Shown here piece after piece: positions 1 to 5,598 of a stretch of 5,885 nt of DNA (position 1 is its first letter; each line of letters starts with the position of its first letter). The DNA is from an uncultured Gemmatimonadota bacterium. GTDB lineage: Bacteria > Gemmatimonadota > Gemmatimonadetes > Gemmatimonadales > GWC2-71-9. A program made the position numbers and the translations under genes. The notes under the pieces are model-generated. The model did not search any database. It was not told the DNA's origin and saw only the letters and a program-made list of their open reading frames with translations. Location of the stretch: the NCBI GenBank assembly GCA_937961295.1, contig CALGOK010000074.1, forward strand, positions 1 through 5,885. Direction: 5' to 3'.

Positions 1-1245
1 GCGCCGGCAAGGCGCGGCGTGCGCGTGGCGACCGGCGCCGGGAGCGCCCCCGTGGTGCGGGGCCTGCGCGACGTCGCGGGCGAGCGCCTCGAGCGCTGGC
101 GCACCGGCCTGCCCGAGTTCGACTTCGTCCTCGGTGGTGGATTGGTCCCCGGCTCGATGACCCTGATCGGCGGCGAGCCGGGGATCGGCAAGTCCACCCT
201 GCTGCTGCAGGCCGCGGCGGCGCTGGAGGCCGGCGGCCGGCCGGTGCTCTACGCCAGCGGCGAGGAGTCGGCGGAACAGCTGCGGCTCCGCGCCGACCGT
301 CTTGGCGGCGACAGCGACGCCGTGCACGTGCTCGGCGAGACGCGGCTCGAGGCGGTGCTCACCGCCGCCCAGGCCACCGGCGCCAGCGTGCTGATCCTCG
401 ACTCGATCCAGACCGTGTACACCGAGGCGCTCGAGAGCGCCCCCGGCAACGTGGGTCAGGTGCGCGAATCGGCAGGGCTGCTGATGCGGTTTGCCAAGGA
501 GACCGGCACCGCCGTGGTGGTCGTGGGCCACGTGACCAAGGGCGGCGGCATCGCCGGCCCCAAGACGCTGGAGCACATCGTCGACACGGTGCTCTACTTC
601 GAGGGCGAGGCCGCGCTGGATCACCGCCTGCTCCGCGCCACGAAGAACCGGTTCGGATCGGTCGACGAACTCGGCGTCTTCCAGATGACCGGCGCCGGCT
701 TGGTGCCGGTGGCCAATCCGTCGGCCCTCTTCCTCGCCGCGCGTGCCACCGGCACCGCGGGCAGCGCCGTCACCGCGTTGATGGAAGGGACCCGGCCGCT
801 GCTGGTGGAGGTGCAGGCGCTCGCGGCACCTTCCGGCTACGGCACGCCGCAGCGCGTGGCCACCGGCCTCGACCAGCGGCGCCTCGCGGTGATCCTCGCG
901 ATCCTCGAGCGACGGGCCGGGATCGCGTTCGGGACGTACGACGTGTTCGTGCAAGTCACCGCCGGGGTGCGGCTCAGCGAGCCCGGTGCCGACCTCGCGG
1001 TGGCGGCCGCGCTGGTTTCCTCCGTCCGCGACCAACCGACCCCCGCCGATGCGCTCTACCTGGGCGAGCTCGGCCTCGGTGGCGAGATCCGGCCGCTTGC
1101 CGGCGCCGAGCGGCGGCTTGTCGAGGCGGCACGCATGGGGTTCCGGCGTGCGTTCGGGTCGGCGCGCGCCCGGCTCGAGGTCGACGGCATCCGTCACCAC
1201 GGCCTTGAGCACGTCGATGAACTGGTGCGGTCGCTTGCCGCGTGA
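1..1245 (+). CDS. radA: DNA repair protein RadA (RecA-like ATPase with Lon-like C-terminal domain), 5' end outside window
   Basis: RadA is a cytoplasmic, RecA-related ATPase that helps process and branch-migrate recombination intermediates. The frame is open from base 1, so the GTG at 19 is not a real start; 414 residues are visible, against about 455-460 for the family. What is missing is the N-terminal part, which in the family holds a four-cysteine zinc finger. Seen directly: Walker A GEPGIGKST (172-198), a Walker B strand ending in LILDSIQTVY (about 391-420), a GHVTK segment followed by AGPKTLEHIVDTVLYFEGE, and the RadA-specific KNRFG motif (643-657). The last roughly 150 residues match the Lon-protease-like domain (for example LSEPGADLAVAAALVSS and LGELGLGGEIRPL), which is structural and not proteolytic in this family. 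The TGA at 1243-1245 lies inside the start of ispD. Identity is very secure; only the true start is unknown. Confidence 0.97.
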   Translation, partial: APARRGVRVATGAGSAPVVRGLRDVAGERLERWRTGLPEFDFVLGGGLVPGSMTLIGGEPGIGKSTLLLQAAAALEAGGRPVLYASGEESAEQLRLRADRLGGDSDAVHVLGETRLEAVLTAAQATGASVLILDSIQTVYTEALESAPGNVGQVRESAGLLMRFAKETGTAVVVVGHVTKGGGIAGPKTLEHIVDTVLYFEGEAALDHRLLRATKNRFGSVDELGVFQMTGAGLVPVANPSALFLAARATGTAGSAVTALMEGTRPLLVEVQALAAPSGYGTPQRVATGLDQRRLAVILAILERRAGIAFGTYDVFVQVTAGVRLSEPGADLAVAAALVSSVRDQPTPADALYLGELGLGGEIRPLAGAERRLVEAARMGFRRAFGSARARLEVDGIRHHGLEHVDELVRSLAA

Positions 1246-1921
1246 TGTCGGCGTGGTGATCGTCGCCGGAGGACGCGGCGAACGGTTCGGCGGCGACACG
1301 CCGAAGCAGTTCCTCGACCTCGCCGGCGCTCCCGTCCTGCTCCACGCGCTGCGACCGTTCACCTCGCACCCCGAGGTGGCATGCACGGTGGTCGTGCTGC
1401 CGGCCGAGCACGCGGAGGATCCTCCGCAGTGGCTGGCGGCGCTCCGCAGCGCGACGCTGCGCTGCACGGCCGGGGGGGCGAGCCGCCGGGACTCGGTTGC
1501 CGCTGGACTGGCCGCGCTGCCCGACGAGTGCGCGGTGGTGCTGGTGCACGACGGGGCCAGGCCGTTCCCGCCGCGCGACGCCATCGACGGCGGCATCGCA
1601 TCGGCGCGCCATGGCCACGCCGCGGTGCCCGCGCTGCCGGTCTCCGACACGATCAAGCGTGCCGACGATTGCGGCCGGGTGCTGTGCACCGTTCCGCGCG
1701 AGGGGCTGTGGCACGCCCAGACCCCGCAGGCCTTCCCCCGGGCACTGCTCGAGCGCGCCCACCATGCCGGTGCCACCCTCGAGCGACCGGCCAGCGACGA
1801 TGCGATGCTGGTGGAGCTGGCCGGTGGCATCGTCGACCTGATCCCCGGATCACCGCGCAACCTGAAGATCACCACCGCCGATGACCTCGCGATCGCGGCG
1901 GCGATGGTGCCCGGGCGATGA
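1217..1921 (+). CDS. ispD: 2-C-methyl-D-erythritol 4-phosphate cytidylyltransferase
   Basis: IspD joins CTP and methylerythritol 4-phosphate to give CDP-ME and pyrophosphate, an early step of the MEP route to isoprenoids, in the cytoplasm. With the ATG at 1217 the protein is 234 residues, normal for a monofunctional IspD (about 230). Seen: the CTP-binding loop AGGRGERFGGDTPKQF, with Arg23 and Lys30 in the positions of the catalytic Arg/Lys pair; VHDGARP (110-116); SDTIK (143-147); QTPQAF (168-173); and KITT with Lys217 near the C-terminus. The start is chosen because it leaves about 11 residues before the first beta strand, as in relatives. It overlaps radA by 29 bases and has only a weak Shine-Dalgarno (TTGAG near 1204). 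TTG 1235 and GTG 1253 are alternatives with no better ribosome site. The frame runs open upstream to 986, but that stretch is radA code. No IspF domain is fused; the next gene starts at once. Confidence 0.95.
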   Translation: MNWCGRLPRDVGVVIVAGGRGERFGGDTPKQFLDLAGAPVLLHALRPFTSHPEVACTVVVLPAEHAEDPPQWLAALRSATLRCTAGGASRRDSVAAGLAALPDECAVVLVHDGARPFPPRDAIDGGIASARHGHAAVPALPVSDTIKRADDCGRVLCTVPREGLWHAQTPQAFPRALLERAHHAGATLERPASDDAMLVELAGGIVDLIPGSPRNLKITTADDLAIAAAMVPGR

Positions 1922-2568
1922 CGCTGGCGTTGCGCTCCCTGGAGGATGCCGCCGCGATCGCCCCGCGCGTCACGGCGCACCTCGATGCCGACGGACTCAT
2001 GGCCTATCCCACGGAGACGGTCTACGGGCTGGGATCGCTGGCACGCGAGGCGAGTCTCGACGCCCTTGCCGAGCTCAAGGGCCGCCCGGCCGGGAAGCCG
2101 TTCCTGCTGCTCGTGAGCGGCGTGGAGATGCTGGAGCGCACCGGGCTCGCGCTCAACGCCACGGCGCGGACCCTCGCACGCGAGTTCTGGCCCGGGCCGC
2201 TCACGCTGGTGCTCCCCGGCGGGGAGGGGACGGTCCCGTCGCGGCTGCGCGGTGCCGAAGGGGGAGTCGCGGTGCGATGGACCTCGCTCACCCCGCTCGC
2301 CGCCCTCATCGAGGCGATCGGGGAGCCGATCACGTCCACCTCCGCCAACCGGCCGGGCGGGCCCACCGCACCCGGCGTCGACATGATCGAGGAGACCTTC
2401 GCCGATGCGATCGCCGCCGGCCAGCTGCTCGTGATCGATGGCGGCGTGCTCGGCAACGTGCCACCGTCCACGCTCGTGGATTGCACCGGGCCGGTGCCGC
2501 GCCTGGTCCGTGAAGGAGCCATCCCGCGCGATGAGCTGCGCCGGCGGGCAGGGAGCATGGCGCCGTGA
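1918..2568 (+). CDS. tsaC: L-threonylcarbamoyladenylate synthase (Sua5/YciO/YrdC family)
   Basis: This enzyme condenses threonine, bicarbonate and ATP into threonylcarbamoyl-AMP, which the TsaBDE complex uses to make t6A37 in ANN-decoding tRNAs. At 216 residues it is the short TsaC form, with a YrdC domain only and no C-terminal Sua5 domain. Seen: PTETVYGLG (31-39); the K-x-R nucleotide-binding signature with Lys54, Arg56 and Lys60 in ELKGRPAGKPF; WPGPLTLVL (91-99); SAN (142-144); STLVD (184-188); and a closing RLVREGAI element. The usual RVP after the central strand reads RWT here, a mild departure. The ATG at 1918 overlaps the ispD stop as ATGA, without a clear Shine-Dalgarno, so it is probably translated by coupling to ispD. 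A YciO-type paralogue is possible, but the complete motif set favours the true synthase. It sits immediately before the small phosphatase gene, an arrangement resembling ywlC...ywlE of Bacillus. Confidence 0.93.
   Translation: MTLALRSLEDAAAIAPRVTAHLDADGLMAYPTETVYGLGSLAREASLDALAELKGRPAGKPFLLLVSGVEMLERTGLALNATARTLAREFWPGPLTLVLPGGEGTVPSRLRGAEGGVAVRWTSLTPLAALIEAIGEPITSTSANRPGGPTAPGVDMIEETFADAIAAGQLLVIDGGVLGNVPPSTLVDCTGPVPRLVREGAIPRDELRRRAGSMAP
2550..2555 (+). promoter_or_regulatory. Ribosome binding site of the phosphatase gene
   Basis: AGGGAG lies 9 bases before the GTG at 2565. It sits inside the end of tsaC and supports GTG as the start of the phosphatase gene, which overlaps the tsaC stop as GTGA. 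Confidence 0.65.
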
Positions 2569-3041
2569 GCGAGGCGCGCACCGTGCTGGTGGTCTGTTCG
2601 GGGAACACCTGTCGCTCGCCCCTCGCTGCGGCGATGCTGACGGCCCGCCTCACGGAAGCCCACGGCCACGCCGCGATCACCGTGGCGTCCGCCGGGACCT
2701 CGGCGTGGGATGGCTCGCCCGCGTCGGAGGGCTCCTACCTGGTCGGGCTCGAACGCGGGCTCGATCTCAGCACCCATCGCGCGCGCCTGCTCACCCCCGA
2801 GATGGTGCGTCGCGCCGACCTCATCCTCACCATGTCGCGAGCCCATGCCGATCGCGTGGCTGACATGGGTGGCGCGATGAAGGTGCACACCTGGCCCGCG
2901 TATGCCGGGGTCGCGGGCGCGCCGTCCGAGATCCCCGACCCGTTCGGTGGCGACGTCACCCACTATCGCGAGATGGCCGACATGCTGGAGGACGGCGTGG
3001 ACGGAATCGTTGCGCGCCTCGGTGCCGAGCTCGCCCCGTGA
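2565..3041 (+). CDS. Low-molecular-weight phosphatase, probable protein-arginine phosphatase (YwlE-like)
   Basis: This is a 158-residue cytoplasmic phosphatase of the LMW-PTP fold. The P-loop CSGNTCRSP (11-19) supplies the nucleophile Cys11 and phosphate-binding Arg17 (CX5R-S). DPFGG at 125-129 supplies the general acid Asp125. Length and motif spacing are normal (YwlE is about 150 residues), and the protein looks intact. Thr15 of the loop corresponds to Thr11 of Bacillus YwlE, the residue reported to favour phosphoarginine; tyrosine-specific relatives usually have Ile there (CxGNICRSP). DPFGGD followed by an HYRE segment also resembles YwlE (DPFGG, then IYKQ). I therefore infer release of phosphate from phosphoarginine on proteins, with tyrosine phosphatase as the alternative. 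The GTG start overlaps the tsaC stop by 4 bases and has a good ribosome site. The stop overlaps the aroE start in the same way. Family assignment is firm; substrate is inferred. Confidence 0.92.
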   Translation: MSEARTVLVVCSGNTCRSPLAAAMLTARLTEAHGHAAITVASAGTSAWDGSPASEGSYLVGLERGLDLSTHRARLLTPEMVRRADLILTMSRAHADRVADMGGAMKVHTWPAYAGVAGAPSEIPDPFGGDVTHYREMADMLEDGVDGIVARLGAELAP

Positions 3042-3844
3042 TCCCCGGAACCGGCACAAGGGTGCTCGCCCTCCTCGGCGATCCGGTGCGCCACTCGCTC
3101 TCGCCGCGGATGCACAACGCCGGGTTTCGTGCCGCCGGCCTCGACGCGATCTACGTGGCCCTGGCCTGCAGCGAAAGTGACCTCCCCGGCGTGATGCGGA
3201 CCCTCGCCGCCACCGGCGGCGGAGGCAACATCACCGTGCCCCACAAGGCGGCCGCGGCTGGAGCGGGAACGGGCGATGCGCGCGTGTCGCGCCTCGGCGT
3301 GGCGAACGTCTTCTCGTCGCGCGATGGTGGCCTGGTCCTCGGCAACACCGATGTGGACGGGATGCTGGCACTGGTGGACCGTCTTGGAGGTCCGGAGGGG
3401 CCGTGGTGTGTCGTCGGCACCGGTGGATCGGCACGCGCCGTCGCCGCGGCGGCGGCGGAACGCGGCGCGCGGCTGGCCATCCGCTCCCGCAGCACCGAGC
3501 GTCGAGACGCATTCCGGTCCTGGGCGGCCGACCTGGGTGTCGAGCCTGCCGATCCTGCCGAATGCACGCTGCTGGTCAACGCGACTCCCATCGGACTTGG
3601 CGATGACGATCCGTGCCCGGTGTCACTCGCGGAGTTCCCCGGCCTCCTGGCGGTGGCCGACCTCACCTACCGCCGGTCGGGGACCACGGCGCTGGTGCAG
3701 GCGGCTCGCGAGCAGGGCGTCGCCGCCGAGGATGGCCTGGAGATGCTGCTGGTGCAGGGAATGGCCGGGTGGCGCCACTGGTTCGACGGCATCGACCCGC
3801 CGGGAGAGGTGATGCGTGCGGCACTCCGGGAGGCGATGGGGTGA
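3038..3844 (+). CDS. aroE: Shikimate dehydrogenase (NADP+)
   Basis: AroE reduces 3-dehydroshikimate to shikimate with NADPH in the pathway to chorismate and the aromatic amino acids. The protein is 268 residues, typical for the family. Shikimate-site residues seen: Ser20 and Ser22 in HSLSP, Asn65 and Thr67 in GNITVPHK, catalytic Lys70, Asn90, catalytic Asp105 in GNTD, and Gln240 in LLVQG. The Rossmann loop is VGTGGSARA (126-134). The NADP-phosphate loop, normally NRTxxR, reads SRSTER (150-155), keeping both arginines (151 and 155) but replacing Asn and Thr with serines. The usual AVNT around Asn90 reads VANV. These changes are mild and an active enzyme is expected. A quinate/shikimate paralogue (YdiB type) is less likely given the two arginines. 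The GTG start overlaps the phosphatase stop as GTGA with no strong ribosome site, pointing to coupling. The end is overlapped by comF for 29 bases. Confidence 0.95.
   Translation: MIPGTGTRVLALLGDPVRHSLSPRMHNAGFRAAGLDAIYVALACSESDLPGVMRTLAATGGGGNITVPHKAAAAGAGTGDARVSRLGVANVFSSRDGGLVLGNTDVDGMLALVDRLGGPEGPWCVVGTGGSARAVAAAAAERGARLAIRSRSTERRDAFRSWAADLGVEPADPAECTLLVNATPIGLGDDDPCPVSLAEFPGLLAVADLTYRRSGTTALVQAAREQGVAAEDGLEMLLVQGMAGWRHWFDGIDPPGEVMRAALREAMG
3802..3813 (+). promoter_or_regulatory. Strong ribosome binding site of comF
   Basis: GGGAGAGGTGAT, inside the end of aroE, closely matches the extended anti-Shine-Dalgarno complement (GGAGGTGAT). GAGG ends 6 bases before the GTG at 3816. This decides the comF start and is the best ribosome site in the window, so comF can be initiated independently of aroE. 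Confidence 0.7.
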
Positions 3845-4577
3845 GCTGATTCGTCGGGCCGAGGCGTGGCTCCTGCCGGCGGAATGCCTCCTCTGCGGTC
3901 GCAGCGTGCTGGAGCCCGAGGAGCCGCTGGCCTGCCGCCTCTGCCGGGCGCGATGGCGCCCGATCCCCCACCCGCTCTGCAACCGCTGCGGCCAGCCCCT
4001 GCCGCTGGCGCTCGAATGCAGGCTCTGCCGCGAATGGCCGCGGGATCTCGAGCGGGTCCGGTCGGCCGTCCTGCTCGACCCGCCGGTTCGCGAGCTCCTC
4101 CACTCCCTCAAGTACCGCGGCTGGCGCCGGATGGTCGGGGCGCTCGCGCCAGCCATGTCGGGCTTCCTCGACGAGCTCGGGCCGGGGGCGCTGGTCCCGA
4201 TCCCCACCTCCCGGGCACGGCGCCGGTGGCGTGGCTACGATCAGGCGATGGAACTGGCAGCCGCCGTGGCCGCGTTGACCGGTCGACGGCTCGATCCGGG
4301 TCGCCTGCGCCGGACCCGCGCCGTGGCCAGCCAGACCCGGCTCGGCCTGGCCGAGCGCGCGGCGAACCTGGCCGGGGCGTTCGCCGCGAGGGCAGGCGAT
4401 GGCCCGCTGATCCTGGTCGACGATGTGTTCACGACCGGGGCGACATTAGTTTCGGCGGCGACGGCCTGCCTCGAGGCAGGGGCGAGCCGGGTCGGCGCGG
4501 TCACCTTTGCGCGGGCCGAGGCGCCGCTGGCCGCGGCGGCGCGGCGGCAGGCATGGGCACTCACTTCGGGAGCATGA
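3816..4577 (+). CDS. comF: ComF family protein (zinc-ribbon plus phosphoribosyltransferase-like domain)
   Basis: ComF/ComFC/GntX-family proteins are cytoplasmic. In naturally competent bacteria ComF acts in handling incoming single-stranded DNA, but the family is widespread and the reaction, if any, is not established. At 253 residues the length is usual. The N-terminal part has four CxxC pairs (Cys24/27, 40/43, 55/58, 68/71), which should bind zinc. Then come the conserved LKYRGWRRM segment, the VPIPTSRARRRWRGYDQA motif (the usual RGFNQ reads RGYDQ), an SQTRLGLAERAANLAGAF segment, and the PRPP-binding loop LVDDVFTTGAT (200-210). The GTG start is backed by a strong ribosome site and overlaps aroE by 29 bases; no earlier in-frame start suits. 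One TTA leucine codon (4446-4448) stands out against the GC-rich codon use. No other competence gene is in view, so a transformation role rests on family knowledge only. gapA follows after 7 bases. Confidence 0.92.
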   Translation: MRHSGRRWGELIRRAEAWLLPAECLLCGRSVLEPEEPLACRLCRARWRPIPHPLCNRCGQPLPLALECRLCREWPRDLERVRSAVLLDPPVRELLHSLKYRGWRRMVGALAPAMSGFLDELGPGALVPIPTSRARRRWRGYDQAMELAAAVAALTGRRLDPGRLRRTRAVASQTRLGLAERAANLAGAFAARAGDGPLILVDDVFTTGATLVSAATACLEAGASRVGAVTFARAEAPLAAAARRQAWALTSGA

Positions 4578-4582
4578 GGGAG
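4576..4582 (+). promoter_or_regulatory. Ribosome binding site of gapA
   Basis: GAGGGAG overlaps the comF stop codon and lies just before the ATG at 4585; the GAGGG core is 4 bases away. It supports ATG 4585 over the upstream in-frame start at 4507, which would add 26 residues of non-family, arginine-rich sequence. Confidence 0.6.
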
Positions 4583-4584
4583 CG

Positions 4585-5598
4585 ATGGCGAAGATTCGCG
4601 TGGGAATCAACGGGTTCGGTCGGATCGGCCGCAATGTCCTCCGGGCCGCCAAGGCGGCCGGGGCCACCGACATCGACTTCGTGGCGGTCAATGACCTGAC
4701 CGACAACGCCACGCTGGCCCATCTCCTCAAGTACGACTCGGTCCACGGGCGATTTCCGCACGAGGTGAAGGCCACCGACCAGGGGTTGGACGTGGGCGGT
4801 GACCTGATGCGCGTCCTCTCCGAGCGCGACCCGGCCAAGCTGCCGTGGGGCGACTTGGGCGTGGACATCGTGCTCGAGTCGACCGGCATCTTCACCGACC
4901 GCGACAAGGCCGCCAAGCACCTCGACGGCGGGGCGAAGAAGGTGGTCATCTCCGCGCCGGCCAAGGGCGAGGACAAGACGTTCGTATACGGGGTGAATCA
5001 CCAGGAGTACGATCCCGCGAAGCACCACGTCATCTCCAACGCGTCGTGCACCACCAACTGCCTGGTGCCGGTTGTCCACGTGATCCGCGAGGCGTTCGGG
5101 TTCCAGCGCGGCTACATGACCACGGTGCACTCGTACACCAACGACCAGAACATCCTCGACCTGCCGCACAAGGACCTGCGCCGCGCGCGCGCCGCGGCGA
5201 TGTCGATCATCCCCACGTCCACCGGCGCGGCCCAGGCCACCTCGCTGGTGATCCCCGAGGTGAAGGGGAAGATCGACGGCGTGGCGCTCCGCGTGCCGAC
5301 CGCCGACGTGTCGCTGGTCGACCTGACCTGCATCGTCGACAAGGCCACCACCGTCGACGAAGTCAACGACGTGTTCCGCAGGGCGGCCGCCGGCGCGCTC
5401 AAGGGCGTGCTCGCGGTGAGCGACGAGCCGCTGGTCTCGGTCGATTACATCGGCAACCAGCACTCCAGCACCGTGGATGCGCTGTCGACCCAGGTGCTCG
5501 AGGGCACCATGGTCCACGTCTCGTCGTGGTACGACAACGAGATGGGGTACTCGGCGCGCTGCGTCGACATGATCCGCCACATCGGCGCGGCGCTGTGA
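4585..5598 (+). CDS. gapA: Glyceraldehyde-3-phosphate dehydrogenase, type I (NAD+)
   Basis: This enzyme oxidatively phosphorylates glyceraldehyde 3-phosphate to 1,3-bisphosphoglycerate with NAD+, feeding the phosphoglycerate kinase encoded next. The protein is 337 residues, typical of the bacterial homotetramer. Seen: NGFGRIGR (9-16) of the Rossmann fold; Asp37 in VAVNDLTD, the residue that holds the adenosine ribose; SCTTNC with nucleophile Cys155; catalytic His182 in TVHSYT; TGAA (213-216) and Arg236 in LRVP for phosphate binding; and SSWYDNEMGYS (313-323) with the nicotinamide-contacting Asn318. Leu193-Pro194 in DLPHKDLRRAR is the NAD-type signature, unlike the NADP-using GapB forms. The start at ATG 4585 fits the family exactly and has a ribosome site. 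No promoter is visible in the 7-base gap, so transcription must come from upstream or from inside comF. The TGA overlaps the pgk start as GTGA. Confidence 0.97.
   Translation: MAKIRVGINGFGRIGRNVLRAAKAAGATDIDFVAVNDLTDNATLAHLLKYDSVHGRFPHEVKATDQGLDVGGDLMRVLSERDPAKLPWGDLGVDIVLESTGIFTDRDKAAKHLDGGAKKVVISAPAKGEDKTFVYGVNHQEYDPAKHHVISNASCTTNCLVPVVHVIREAFGFQRGYMTTVHSYTNDQNILDLPHKDLRRARAAAMSIIPTSTGAAQATSLVIPEVKGKIDGVALRVPTADVSLVDLTCIVDKATTVDEVNDVFRRAAAGALKGVLAVSDEPLVSVDYIGNQHSSTVDALSTQVLEGTMVHVSSWYDNEMGYSARCVDMIRHIGAAL

Noticed and set aside
986..1216. Upstream extension of the ispD frame
   Set aside because: This stretch is the radA Lon-like domain read in another frame. IspD family proteins begin just before the AGGRGERF loop.
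1243..1259. Tiny frame starting at ATG 1245, overlapping the radA stop
   Set aside because: It looks like an ATGA-style overlap but reads only MSAW before a stop, so it is not the ispD start.
974..1765. Antisense open frame (263 codons) opposite radA end and ispD
   Set aside because: Arg/Ala/Gly-rich shadow translation with no motif, covering two clear sense genes.
1881..2513. Sense frame (210 codons) overlapping tsaC
   Set aside because: Arginine-rich shifted reading of the tsaC code; the tsaC frame carries all family motifs.
2022..3059. Antisense open frame (345 codons) opposite tsaC and the phosphatase
   Set aside because: It spans two well-supported genes on the other strand, has low-complexity Arg/Gly/Ser composition and no family motif.
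4507..4584. Upstream start for gapA at 4507
   Set aside because: It would add 26 arginine-rich residues absent from GAPDH. ATG 4585 gives the family N-terminus and has a ribosome site.
4561..5580. Long antisense open frame (339 codons) opposite gapA
   Set aside because: It mirrors gapA codon structure, as is common in GC-rich genes where the third position is nearly always G or C. It is rich in His, Arg, Val and Asp with no recognisable fold or start context.
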